Part shown: in pieces, positions 34,976 to 45,626 of the stretch
How positions within the stretch are numbered: position 1 is the stretch's first letter
Layout: the number at the start of each line of letters is the position of its first letter
NCBI GenBank assembly: GCA_031288715.1
Contig: JAITQW010000024.1
Coordinates: forward strand, 1 to 49,157
Origin: Lactobacillales bacterium
Lineage (GTDB): Bacteria > Bacillota > Bacilli > Lactobacillales > Streptococcaceae
Reading direction: 5' to 3'
Length of the DNA stretch: 49,157 nt
Notes under the pieces: generated by a model
Database searches by the model: none
Told to the model about the DNA's origin: nothing
The model's input: only the letters and a program-made list of their open reading frames with translations
Position numbers and translations under genes: made by a program

Positions 34976-36649
34976 CTAAAAAGGAAGCCAACGTTTAAAC
35001 CGCTCTATACGTTTTCCTAACAAGCGATCTGCAATTCTAAACTTAAACGCTACAAAAAGATAGACACTTCCTCCTACAAAAGATATCAGTAACAATAACA
35101 TAAAAGAAGAGATTCTTCTATCTGGATTCAAAAAAATGTATAGAGCAGAACGCGTTAACAATGTACTAATAACCATTACAATCGTTATAAAAAATAAAGG
35201 ACGACATGCTTTCACTAATTTTCGAGCATCTATCCTCGTTTCCAAACAAATTTTTCGAAAATTTAAATAAGCCACCAAACCCATTCCAATCGTTGTCGAA
35301 ACAAGCGGTCCATAAACTTTAAAAAGCACAATCATAGGAAATTGCAAAATAATCTTTACAAACATTCCAAGCACCAAATACCTAATCGCCTTCGAATTTA
35401 GACTTAATCCCTGCAATACACCTGTTGTTAAAACAATTCCTGCCAACAAAAGCGCCTGTAAAATTGACCAAGAAAGCAATGATATTCCTAAATAATTACT
35501 TTCTCCATAAAAGCAAGTATTGAGCGGATGCGCTAAAATAAGCATTCCAAAAACAGCTGGTAACATTACAAATAAAAATAATTGAATATTATTACCTACC
35601 AGCCTAGACAATTCTCTAAAATTTTTCAGTGTATGACTCTCTGTAATCAATGGTAATCCAGTAAAAGAGATCGCCGTAGAAAACGCAATAATAATCATAA
35701 CCAATTTACTTGGATTTGCGCTAAATAAAGTATACAACCTTTCTAAATTACCTTTAGACTGATTCGTAGCTACTGACATCATTCGATTAAATGTCCCTAA
35801 ATCAATTAGGCGAAACAACTGAATTCCCGAACCAGAAATAATAAATGGAATCGCTTCTTTAATGATTGAAAAAAATGAGGAAGACATATCCAAATTTTTA
35901 GATCTAACTACTAATTTTCGTGATCTTCTTAATTTTTTTCGTAATTTTACTTGTTGTTCGCGAAAAAAATACAACAAAACCACTAAACTACCTAACACAC
36001 CAATAAAAGCTGCTAGAGTTGACTGAATAACTGCATTTACAAAACTACCATGCTGCACTTTCATAATAATGTAAACTGCCAGCAACATCCAGACTACACG
36101 CATAATCTGCTCTACAATCTGAGATAAGGCATACGGCATCATATTATTATTTCCTTGAAAATATCCACGCAGCACACTCATCATCGGAAAAAAGAAAATT
36201 GCTGGAGCTAATGAGCGCATAACTGTTATTAACTCTTCTTGTCCATCAATTAGACTTACTAACCAAGGTGCACCAAAAAACATCAAAGCAGCAAAAATTC
36301 CTCCAAGAGCTGCCATCGTCTTTAATGAGTCACGAAACAATCTCTGAGACGATTCAAATTCATTTAGCGAGTTATACTGTGCTGTCTTCTTAGCAATCAA
36401 CGCTGGAATACCCGAAGTAGAAATCAACAATAACCACGCATAAATTTCATAACCTTTGCTGAATAAACTATTTCCTTCTTCTGCCCTAGGTTGCAACCAT
36501 GCATACCAAGGGATAACATAAATGGCTCCAAGAAAACGTGAAATCAAATTACTTGCAGATAACCAAAACACACCTTTAACCATTTGATTTTTCTGCCGCA
36601 CTAATTGCTTCATCGCTACTTCAGTCTCTTGTACATTTTCATTCATCAA
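34976..36649 (-). CDS. ytgP: YtgP/MurJ-like lipid II flippase (MOP superfamily)
   Basis: A 557-residue polytopic membrane protein of the polysaccharide-export/MOP superfamily. After a charged N-terminus it shows GVFWLSASNLISRFLGAIYV and then GIPALIAKKTAQYN, which match the YtgP group of Gram-positives. In streptococci this group provides lipid II flippase (MurJ) activity. I count about 14 hydrophobic segments. Lipid II flipping is inferred from homology; a general wall-polymer flippase role is the alternative. Confidence 0.82.
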   Translation of the reverse strand: MMNENVQETEVAMKQLVRQKNQMVKGVFWLSASNLISRFLGAIYVIPWYAWLQPRAEEGNSLFSKGYEIYAWLLLISTSGIPALIAKKTAQYNSLNEFESSQRLFRDSLKTMAALGGIFAALMFFGAPWLVSLIDGQEELITVMRSLAPAIFFFPMMSVLRGYFQGNNNMMPYALSQIVEQIMRVVWMLLAVYIIMKVQHGSFVNAVIQSTLAAFIGVLGSLVVLLYFFREQQVKLRKKLRRSRKLVVRSKNLDMSSSFFSIIKEAIPFIISGSGIQLFRLIDLGTFNRMMSVATNQSKGNLERLYTLFSANPSKLVMIIIAFSTAISFTGLPLITESHTLKNFRELSRLVGNNIQLFLFVMLPAVFGMLILAHPLNTCFYGESNYLGISLLSWSILQALLLAGIVLTTGVLQGLSLNSKAIRYLVLGMFVKIILQFPMIVLFKVYGPLVSTTIGMGLVAYLNFRKICLETRIDARKLVKACRPLFFITIVMVISTLLTRSALYIFLNPDRRISSFMLLLLISFVGGSVYLFVAFKFRIADRLLGKRIERFKRWLPF

Positions 36650-36683
36650 TTTTTGAAAACAAAGCCTCTTATAGTTTGCCCAA

Positions 36684-36732
36684 AATCTTTAATAAAATTA
36701 ATTTTTGAGCTCCGAGACACGTTAACAGGCTT
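36684..36732. repeat. Dispersed 45-50-bp repeat, copy C (inverted)
   Basis: The minus strand reads TCTCGGAGCTCAAAAATT, then ATTTTATTA, then AGATTTTGGGCA, matching the copies at 16302 and 43806. It is followed on the plus strand by a 7-bp hairpin, TAACAGG / CCTGTTA, at 36723-36747. It lies between the flippase gene start and spx. Confidence 0.72.
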
Positions 36733-36883
36733 CTAATAACCTGTTAGCTTGTACCTCTATAATCTGCTTTGTTTACCCCTTCCTAAAATCTACTACTTTC
36801 TCAAGTTTAATATTTCTATCTTACCTTGTCCACGCAATGTTTATTCCCTTCCACCTGCGGCTATCAAAACATTAAATAACTCT

Positions 36884-36922
36884 ATTGTCACATATTTTCA
36901 ATGTATGAAAATATGTGACAAT
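36884..36922. promoter_or_regulatory. 39-bp perfect palindrome upstream of spx
   Basis: ATTGTCACATATTTTCA (36884-36900) and its exact reverse complement (36906-36922) flank a 5-bp centre. Arms of 17 bp without mismatch are very unlikely by chance in this spacer. There is no T-run after it, so it is not a normal terminator. It could be a protein-binding site, a cruciform or the stem of an RNA; it lies about 100 bp before the spx -35 box. Confidence 0.7.
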
Positions 36923-37001
36923 CTTATTATATAGCAATTTTTGGACAAATATTTCAACTTATTTATAAATTATATTGCTTAAAAATGAATAAAACATTAT
37001 T

Positions 37002-37048
37002 ATATAAGTATTCTTATATTTGGGAATTATTGTTTTCTTACTTATACT
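37002..37048 (+). promoter_or_regulatory. spx promoter with upstream dyad
   Basis: TTGGGA (37020-37025) and TATACT (37043-37048) are 17 bp apart. Directly before the -35 box, ATATAAG and CTTATAT form a perfect 7-bp dyad with a 4-bp centre (37002-37019), a possible regulator site. Confidence 0.6.
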
Positions 37049-37091
37049 ACATTATATTTATTATTTTTTATAAGTGAAAGGAAGTGGTTTC

Positions 37092-37493
37092 ATGCTAAAA
37101 CTATTTACTTCTCCAAGTTGCACTTCTTGCAGAAAAGCACGAGCTTGGCTGGTTGAACACAATATTGAGTTTGAAGAAAGAAACATGATAAACAAACCTC
37201 TAACTATTGAAGAATTGCGAACTGTCTTATCCATGACTGAAAATGGAACAGAAGAATTAATTTCCACTCGTTCAAAAGCATATGCTTCACTAACAATTAA
37301 CCTAAATGATTTAACTCTACATAAATTATTAGAACTACTAGCATCCAACCCTGCGCTTGTCAGACGACCTCTATTAATTGACAACACACATTTACAAATT
37401 GGCTATAATGAAGATGAGATTCGTTGCTTCTTACCTAGAGACATTCGCCGCTTAGAACTACATCAAGCACAACTTATGGCTGGATTATTTTAG
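37092..37493 (+). CDS. spx: Spx/ArsC-family transcriptional regulator
   Basis: Spx binds the RNA polymerase alpha C-terminal domain and reprograms transcription under thiol and oxidative stress; it is controlled by proteolysis. The redox switch CTSC is at residues 10-13. The C-terminal part includes RRPLLIDNTHLQIGYNED, matching the family RRPI..D..RLQVGYNEDEIR. ATG 37092 follows AAAGGAAGTGG and gives a 133-residue protein, the normal length; six more codons are open upstream. It is a plus-strand single gene with its own promoter and long upstream region. Confidence 0.94.
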   Translation: MLKLFTSPSCTSCRKARAWLVEHNIEFEERNMINKPLTIEELRTVLSMTENGTEELISTRSKAYASLTINLNDLTLHKLLELLASNPALVRRPLLIDNTHLQIGYNEDEIRCFLPRDIRRLELHQAQLMAGLF

Positions 37494-37514
37494 GGCCTGA
37501 TAAAATTATGCTTG

Positions 37515-37575
37515 CAACTTTAAAATCATCTACATATCAAAATTAAGTTAATCAGTGTATTAAACATTTTCCAGG
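37515..37575 (+). pseudogene. Short IS66-like transposase scrap
   Basis: In one plus frame this reads KSSTYQN-stop-VNQCIKHFPG, which aligns with KPPTHQNSVNQHIKYYP in the IS66-type relic at 48395-48634. It contains stops and no complete motif. It is a probable fragment of the same element family. Confidence 0.4.
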
Positions 37576-37674
37576 GTAATGTGGATATTTTTTGAAACGT
37601 TTTTTCTTCAAAAAATACGTCTTTATTTTGACAACACAAAATTCTCTTGAACTCAATTCTCTTTTATAACAAAA

Positions 37675-38478
37675 TCAATATTCAATAAATGGATTCGTAT
37701 TCTCTTTTGATGTCAAAATTTCTATATTCCATCCGCTTTCATGCTTCCATTCGCTTAATAATTGAGCGACACGCGAAATAAACAATACCTCAATATAATG
37801 TCCCGGATCAATCGCATGAAGATTTCGCGCAATCATCTCTTGACCAGTATGATAATAAATATCTCCAGTAATATAAACATCTGCACCTTTTTGGATAGCT
37901 TCTGGATAAAATTTATCTCCACTACCACCACAAACTGCTACTCTCTTAATCAATGTTTCTGGTTTTTTAGTCACAAGACGCACAGAATTTAATGAAAATA
38001 CTTTCTTTACCTTTTCCGAAAATTCCCTAAGACTTAGAGCTTCTGACAATTCTCCCACTCTACCAATTCCGTAAGAAACCTCATTAATTTCATGTGTTTT
38101 CTTTAGAAATCCCTCATTCTTAACTTCCAACATTTCTAAAAACCAATCATTCAGCCCAGGTTGCACAATATCAATATTCGTATGCGCTACATAAACAGCA
38201 ATATCATGCTTTAACAAATCAACATACATTTTATTTTGTGGATCATCTATATCTAGCTGCTTTATTGGATAAAAAATTAAAGGGTGTTTGGCAATCAACA
38301 AATCTACATGATGAAAAATCGCCTCTTTCACCACTTCTGGGCGCACATCTAGCGTCACCATTACCTTCTTTATTTCTTTATTCAATGTCCCCACATGCAG
38401 TCCAACAGGATCATTCTCTTCTGCTAAGAATAATGGACAATATTCTTCAAAACGATCAATGATTGTTCTTGCGAGCAT
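37675..38478 (-). CDS. Nif3-like dinuclear metal center protein (YqfO/DUF34)
   Basis: A 267-residue Nif3/DUF34 protein. Metal ligands are visible in HHVDLLIAKHPLIF and AHTNID and in the C-terminal GDIYYHTGQEM and HAIDPGHYIE. It lacks the central CutA-like insertion of longer Bacillus YqfO. Family members may act as GTP cyclohydrolase-like hydrolases or metal-related factors, but function is unsettled. It overlaps the end of trmK by 23 bp, the standard trmK-nif3 pair of Firmicutes. Confidence 0.88.
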   Translation of the reverse strand: MLARTIIDRFEEYCPLFLAEENDPVGLHVGTLNKEIKKVMVTLDVRPEVVKEAIFHHVDLLIAKHPLIFYPIKQLDIDDPQNKMYVDLLKHDIAVYVAHTNIDIVQPGLNDWFLEMLEVKNEGFLKKTHEINEVSYGIGRVGELSEALSLREFSEKVKKVFSLNSVRLVTKKPETLIKRVAVCGGSGDKFYPEAIQKGADVYITGDIYYHTGQEMIARNLHAIDPGHYIEVLFISRVAQLLSEWKHESGWNIEILTSKENTNPFIEY

Positions 38479-39173
38479 GATTTATTACCTCCATAATCCA
38501 AGAAATTTCTCGTTGCAACTGATCAGTCTTTTTATCATCTGGAATTTTAGCCTGACTTAAAGAATTCAAAACATTTTTTCTGATCACAAGCTCCTGCTTC
38601 CATTTTTTTTGAAAAATTTTATTCTTATCTTTCAGCAAAAATGGTCCAAAAAATAATTCCATATCCGTAGAACAAGAATCTCCTTCATCTGCCACAATTA
38701 TCTCATAAATTTTTTGATTTTCTTCCATAATCTCTTCTGCTGAAATTTTATAACCATTTTTCATCAACCAATACCGCACACTGTCTTCCCCGATATTTGG
38801 CTGTAAAATTAGGCGCTCACTTCCATGAAGTAGCTTTTTTTGATAACCTCTTTCCAAAATTTTAACAATGAGTGAACCACCCATCCCCGCAATCGTAATC
38901 ACATCAATCTTATCCTCTGCACAAATAGCTTCTAAACCGTCTGCGAAACGAACCTCAATTTTATCGCATAACTTATTTTTACTAACCTGAAAATCAGCTT
39001 TCTCAAACGGACCTTTACTCACCTCTCCTGCGACAACGTAAGCTACCTCACCGCTCAAAACAGTTGCGATAGGTAGATAAAGCATGGTCGCTACCGATAT
39101 CCGCCAAACGAGACTTTTTTGGAATATACGAAGCAATTCTTTCCAAACGTTTGGACAATTTAAATTTTCTCAT
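38456..39173 (-). pseudogene. trmK: tRNA (adenine(22)-N1)-methyltransferase TrmK, frameshifted
   Basis: TrmK methylates A22 of tRNA using SAM. From ATG 39173 (GGAAAG upstream) the frame encodes KLSKRLERIASYIPKKSRLA, then DIGSDHA, the SAM-binding motif I. There an extra base in the AAA run at 39079-39081 (plus strand) shifts the frame. The continuation YLPIATVLSGEV, GEVSKGPFEKA and AGMGGSLIVKIL lies in the next frame to 38456. Removing one base restores a normal ~238-residue TrmK. The downstream frame can open at ATG-like codons only after motif I is lost. It may be a true inactivation or an assembly error. nif3 follows with overlap. Confidence 0.85.
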
Positions 39174-39214
39174 CTAATTTCAAACTTTCCTTTTCGCATG
39201 ATAGTCAGCTAACC

Positions 39215-39617
39215 TTAAAATGAACTCGGCATCTCCACAGATTTTTTTGTTAAAAATATTTGTAAAAAAGTTAAAACACATAAAATAATCGCTATACCCA
39301 AGTAACCAAAAAATGCACTTCCTGAAACAATTATCTCCGATAAAGCTTAAGCAAGTGGCATAATTGTTCCAAAGAGACCTGAATACATTCCAACTTTCTT
39401 ATGATTCATCAACTGCAACTTTATACTCTGCGCTGCAAGAATAATAATAACCTCCCTCATTGTAAATACAATAGTTAACAGTACAAGAGGGGGGAGGCAA
39501 GTATTGGATAACATGCACAACGCAAAGAAAAATCCATAAAGCAATGATCCTAAAATATATCGTTTTATTATTTTTAGTTAATCGATTCAAGCCAAAAATT
39601 GTAACAAAAATGAACAC
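39215..39617 (-). pseudogene. Broken C-terminal part of an MFS transporter
   Basis: Pieces in two frames join into a major-facilitator-like C-terminal half. The first piece (39617 down to about 39545) encodes FVTIFGLNRLTK. The second encodes LYGFFFALCML, FTMREVIIILAAQSIKLQLM, then KKVGMYSGLFGTIMPLA. An in-frame TAA at 39347-39349 follows, after which ALSEIIVSGSAFFGYLG continues to 39215. So there is a 5' truncation, a frameshift and a nonsense codon. The pattern resembles drug-efflux MFS proteins. It separates trmK from its usual upstream neighbour rpoD. Confidence 0.75.
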
Positions 39618-39684
39618 TGTTCATTCCTCAAATTTTAAGATTCCAGATTTTTACACTGTACATGGATTGTAAATATATACAATC

Positions 39685-40062
39685 TCAACAAAGAGACGAA
39701 ACAAATATTTTGCCTAAAAAAATTCCACTCATTGCAAAAGCAATTCCTAATACATAACTTAGTCCTAAATAAGTAAAAAATAGATGCTTACTATTAAAAT
39801 ATAGCTTATACAATTCCACATTTAGCGTCGAAAAAGTCGTAAATCCACCAAAAAAGCCAATACCTAAAATAGAATAGTACACTCCCCTTCCACATTTTGT
39901 CCAAGAATACAAAAATCCCAAACAAAAACTTCCTATCAAATTGATCCAAAAAATTGCGAATGAAAAAGGAGCACCTACTCTCTTACTCCATGCCTTTTGT
40001 AAAAAATAACGCAAAAATGTTCCAATGGAGCAAGCAATCCCTAGGAAAAAAAGAGTCATCAT
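39685..40062 (-). CDS. crcB: Fluoride ion channel CrcB/FluC, second subunit
   Basis: A 125-residue protein with four transmembrane helices. GIGFFGGFTTFSTLNVEL is the conserved Fluc motif with the Phe-box and the Ser/Thr pore residues. Fluc channels are antiparallel dimers that export fluoride. Two adjacent crcB genes, as here, often form a heterodimer. It overlaps the upstream crcB by 4 bp (ATGA). Confidence 0.92.
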   Translation of the reverse strand: MMTLFFLGIACSIGTFLRYFLQKAWSKRVGAPFSFAIFWINLIGSFCLGFLYSWTKCGRGVYYSILGIGFFGGFTTFSTLNVELYKLYFNSKHLFFTYLGLSYVLGIAFAMSGIFLGKIFVSSLC

Positions 40063-40445
40063 AACTCCTTTCGTTCAAATAAAAATCGTTGTCCTAGCTT
40101 CATACCCCAAAAAATCAAAAATAATCCGCCAACAATAGAAAGGAAAATATAAAGAGTTGCTATAAAAATATGACCTTTTAAAAATAGATTTGAAAGCTCT
40201 ACCATACAAGAAGAGAAAGTTGTAAAGCTTCCAATAAAACCTGTTCCGATTCCTAATAAAAGACGCTCAGGGGCCTTTTTAGAAACAAAATACTTTTCAA
40301 CAAAAAATGCCAAACAAAAACAACCAGCTAAATTAACAAACAAAGTTGCGACTGGAAATTCCCCTATTTTAGGGAAAAATTCTTCCAATTTAAAACGCAT
40401 AATACCACCAAAAAAACCAAAAATCATTATAATAATCGTATTCAT
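40059..40445 (-). CDS. crcB: Fluoride ion channel CrcB/FluC, first subunit
   Basis: A 128-residue, four-helix Fluc protein with GTGFIGSFTTFSSCMVEL, plus the N-terminal GGIMRFKLEE motif. It is the first of a two-gene crcB operon starting 60 bp after thrB. I looked for the fluoride riboswitch in front and did not find it. Confidence 0.92.
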   Translation of the reverse strand: MNTIIIMIFGFFGGIMRFKLEEFFPKIGEFPVATLFVNLAGCFCLAFFVEKYFVSKKAPERLLLGIGTGFIGSFTTFSSCMVELSNLFLKGHIFIATLYIFLSIVGGLFLIFWGMKLGQRFLFERKEL

Positions 40446-40505
40446 AAAAAATTACCTTTATGTTTTTAATGAATTTTCTTACGAAGCACCAAAAAAATAC
40501 TTATT

Positions 40506-41372
40506 CTACAATTGGGTCTGTAAACCTAAGCAATCGATTTCAAGCTTTTCTACCTGCCCTTTCACATTCATCTTTTCTAATTCATATGCAAATGAGTCTA
40601 CCTGCCCCAAAGGCAATAAAGTAATTGTTGTCGGTCCCGCTCCACTCAAATAAGTTGCATACGCCCCAAATTTTTGTGAATATTCACGAATTTTATGAAT
40701 ATGCGTTACAAGTTTTTCCCGGTACTTTTCATGAAATAAATCTTTCTCAATCATTTTTCCAGCAAGTTCTAAATTGCCAGATAAAAGTGCTCCAATCATG
40801 ACATTCGCAATCGAACTTGCTGCAACAGCATCTTTATAAGACATCTGTGTTGGCAATACCCCTCGACTTACAGAAGTGAACAATTCAAAATCAGGGATAA
40901 AACCAACCATTCCAACCTCCGGAAAACATTGCACTACACTCTCGACTTTTCTGTCCACAAAACTCGCTAACACAAAATTTCCCAAAACTGCAGGTGCTAC
41001 ATTATCAGGATGTCCTTCCATTTCTGTCGCAATTTCAATTATTCTTTTACGAGTAAACTTCAAATCTCCTAATTGATTTGCCAATTCAATCCCTGCAATA
41101 ATAACTGAGGAACTAGAGCCTAATCCTCGCGCCTGAGGAATATCTGAATCCATTAGAATAATATGAGGAGAAAGTGTTGGCTCGATTTTCAAAGCTGTCT
41201 GAATCAATAAATTTCTATCATCCGTGGGCACTTCACTACCTAGCGAGTGACAAATTTCCCACTTTGTAGCAGGTTGATTTACTTTAACCGTTAAATAACG
41301 ATTCAACGCAATACCACAAGAATCAAATCCTGGACCTAAATTAGCGCTCGTCGCAGGTACCCGAATTCTCAT
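40506..41372 (-). CDS. thrB: Homoserine kinase
   Basis: ThrB phosphorylates homoserine for threonine synthesis. It is a GHMP kinase with [19 protein letters not shown] at the N-terminus, the ATP loop [14 protein letters not shown] and the C-terminal motif [12 protein letters not shown]. Length (288 aa) is normal. Its ATG overlaps the thrC stop by 4 bp; it is the last gene of hom-thrC-thrB. Confidence 0.96.
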   Translation of the reverse strand: MRIRVPATSANLGPGFDSCGIALNRYLTVKVNQPATKWEICHSLGSEVPTDDRNLLIQTALKIEPTLSPHIILMDSDIPQARGLGSSSSVIIAGIELANQLGDLKFTRKRIIEIATEMEGHPDNVAPAVLGNFVLASFVDRKVESVVQCFPEVGMVGFIPDFELFTSVSRGVLPTQMSYKDAVAASSIANVMIGALLSGNLELAGKMIEKDLFHEKYREKLVTHIHKIREYSQKFGAYATYLSGAGPTTITLLPLGQVDSFAYELEKMNVKGQVEKLEIDCLGLQTQL

Positions 41373-42427
41373 AATCTCGCCACTTCCTCACGCAAGTATT
41401 TACGCATTTCTTCCACATCACTCATCTTTCTAATATCAACATTTGATTTTTCAATGGCTGTATCTGGATCTTTCAATCCATTTCCCGTGAATACACAAAC
41501 AACTGTCTCCCTTGCTCCGATCTTCCCTGATTTTACATGTTGAATCACACCAGCTAAAGAAGCTGCTGAGCCAGGCTCAATAAACACACCATCCATAACA
41601 GCAACTTTACGATATGCTTCCAAAATTTCTTCATCCGTCACCGAATCAATAAATCCGTTAGACTCATCTCTAGCAGCTTCTGCTAATTTCCAAGATGCAG
41701 GATTTCCAATCCGAATAGCTGTCGCAATGGTTTCAGGGTATTCAATCACTTCTCCCTTTACAATCGCTGCTGCTCCTTCTGCTTCAAAACCGTGCATTCT
41801 TGGTAAAGAAGTTCCTTTAATATCATACCACTCATTAAATCCTTTCCAATATGCTGAAATATTCCCAGCATTACCTACTGGAATTGCTAACACATCTGGC
41901 GCTTTTTCCAACTGTTCACAAATTTCAAAAGCCGCTGTTTTTTGGCCTTCTAAACGATATGGATTCACTGAATTTACTAAAGAAATTTTTTCTGTAGATG
42001 TAATATTTCTAACCGCTTTTAATGCTTCATCAAAATTTCCTGGAATCGCAATGATCTCTGCTCCATACATAATCGCTTGCGCTAATTTTCCAAGTGCAAT
42101 CTTACCATCAGGAATTACAACATAAGCTTTCACTCCAGCACGCGCTGCATAAGCAGCACAAGCCGCAGAAGTATTCCCTGTAGAAGCACAACAAATAGCT
42201 TTAGCTCCCTCTTCCACTGCCTTCGCAACAGCCATCACCATTCCACGATCTTTAAAGGATCCCGTGGGATTTAAGCCCTCGTACTTTCCATACAATTCAA
42301 TGTTTAATTCTGCAGACAAACGTGGCAAATAAATCAAAGGTGTATTCCCTTCACACAAAGAAATTTTAGGAGTTGTCTCACTCACTGGAAGATAATTATA
42401 AAAACGTTCCAATAATCCTTTGTACAT
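41369..42427 (-). CDS. thrC: Threonine synthase
   Basis: ThrC converts O-phosphohomoserine to threonine with pyridoxal phosphate. The PLP lysine is Lys59 in GSFKDRG; the cofactor phosphate loop is [13 protein letters not shown]. At 352 residues it is the short class found in Bacillus and enterococci. It lies 27 bp after hom and overlaps thrB. Confidence 0.96.
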   Translation of the reverse strand: MYKGLLERFYNYLPVSETTPKISLCEGNTPLIYLPRLSAELNIELYGKYEGLNPTGSFKDRGMVMAVAKAVEEGAKAICCASTGNTSAACAAYAARAGVKAYVVIPDGKIALGKLAQAIMYGAEIIAIPGNFDEALKAVRNITSTEKISLVNSVNPYRLEGQKTAAFEICEQLEKAPDVLAIPVGNAGNISAYWKGFNEWYDIKGTSLPRMHGFEAEGAAAIVKGEVIEYPETIATAIRIGNPASWKLAEAARDESNGFIDSVTDEEILEAYRKVAVMDGVFIEPGSAASLAGVIQHVKSGKIGARETVVCVFTGNGLKDPDTAIEKSNVDIRKMSDVEEMRKYLREEVARL

Positions 42428-42454
42428 AACCTTTCCTCCCGAAAATCACTGGAG

Positions 42455-43741
42455 TTAACCCAGTATTTGATAAACACTATTTAATTCAAATTCAACATTC
42501 TTGGCAATTTTCTTTAAAAATTGATTTTTTTGACTCTTACTAGCCTCATGCGTCAAAATAATGACATTTGCAACCCCGTCTTGTAAATCATGCTGGCTTA
42601 CTTGTTGAATTTTAATTCCAACATCCGCAAATTCCTTTATTAAATGTGTTAATTGTCCTTCTCTGTCAGAAACTTTAATATTGAAATAATATCGATCAAA
42701 CACTTCCGAAGATGAAGCAAATTTCGTTTCTTCTTCATAAACCGCAAAGGGAATACCGAACGTTTCTTGCTTAACATCTTTCGCGATTTCAATCAAATCA
42801 GCAACAACAGAAGTTGCCGTTGGCAAACTTCCTGCACCAGGACCATAATACATAGATTCACCAATGCCTGTCGATTTCATAAAAACAGCATTCATTTCAT
42901 TCTTTACACTCGCCAATGGATGACTCTTCATCACCAAAATGGGAGCTACTCCAACATCAATTGCATCATTCACTTTTCGTGTGCGTCCGATTAATTTGAA
43001 TACATATCCTAACGAGTCCGCCATTTTCACATCAATTGCCTGCAAATTGCGAATTCCCTCTTTTTCTACATCTTCCAATTTCACCCTCATCCCATAGGCA
43101 AAATGACTTAAAATAACCATCTTATACGCCGCATCTATTCCATCTACATCATTTGTCGGATCTGATTCCGCAAATCCTAGACTTTTAGCAGAAGCTAAGG
43201 CGGTTTCATAAGATTTTCCATTACTTTCCATCTGCGTTAGTATATAGTTGGTCGTACCGTTCACAATTCCTAACACTTCTTCAATTCCATCTGCACACAA
43301 TGAATGACTCAATGTACGTAAAATAGGAATTCCACCTGCAACTGCTGCCTCATAATAAAAACTTCGCTTTTGCTCCTTCGCAACAGCAATCAACTCTGGT
43401 CCATAAATAGCAATTAAATCTTTATTCGCAGTAACCACATGCTTCTTCGCCTTCAATGCTTCTAAAATAAATTCATAAGCAGGATGAACACGTCCCATTA
43501 GCTCAACAACAATATCGATTTGCTCATCTTTTAAAATTTCTTGAAAATCCGAAATCAGCTTAATATCATATTCTTCTGCCAAATTTTGTACTTTCTCAAG
43601 GTCCAATACAAGCGCTTTGGACACAACAATTTTTACTCCTACAATTTGATTAATTTTTTTTGCCTTTTCTCGCAAAATAGCTGGTACACCTGAACCAACT
43701 GTTCCCAATCCTAATAAACCAACTTTCAAGCTTTCTTTCAT
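42455..43741 (-). CDS. hom: Homoserine dehydrogenase
   Basis: Hom reduces aspartate semialdehyde to homoserine, the branch point to threonine and methionine. GLLGLGTVGSGV is the NAD(P)-binding loop. AAVAGGIPILRTL, GIVNGTTNYIL and DVDGIDAAYK are catalytic-domain motifs. A C-terminal ACT-like domain (about residues 350-428, NIKVSDREGQLTHLIKEF) implies feedback control by threonine. It is the first gene of the threonine operon, 91 bp after proS. A copy of the dispersed repeat lies in that gap. Confidence 0.96.
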   Translation of the reverse strand: MKESLKVGLLGLGTVGSGVPAILREKAKKINQIVGVKIVVSKALVLDLEKVQNLAEEYDIKLISDFQEILKDEQIDIVVELMGRVHPAYEFILEALKAKKHVVTANKDLIAIYGPELIAVAKEQKRSFYYEAAVAGGIPILRTLSHSLCADGIEEVLGIVNGTTNYILTQMESNGKSYETALASAKSLGFAESDPTNDVDGIDAAYKMVILSHFAYGMRVKLEDVEKEGIRNLQAIDVKMADSLGYVFKLIGRTRKVNDAIDVGVAPILVMKSHPLASVKNEMNAVFMKSTGIGESMYYGPGAGSLPTATSVVADLIEIAKDVKQETFGIPFAVYEEETKFASSSEVFDRYYFNIKVSDREGQLTHLIKEFADVGIKIQQVSQHDLQDGVANVIILTHEASKSQKNQFLKKIAKNVEFELNSVYQILG

Positions 43742-43805
43742 ACTCTTTCTCCTAGCTATAAACGACTCTGCATTAATCTATACAGCACTTCTAGAGTCCT
43801 TTGAC

Positions 43806-45611
<1,806 letters not shown>

Positions 45612-45626
45612 TTATATAGAATGTTT

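Noticed and set aside
39347-39617. Two overlapping minus-strand frames of 65 and 72 codons as real genes
   Set aside because: They are pieces of one broken MFS gene: their translations join across a frameshift.
40446-40510. Fluoride riboswitch before crcB
   Set aside because: I looked for the conserved loop and stem elements in the 60-bp gap and they are not present.
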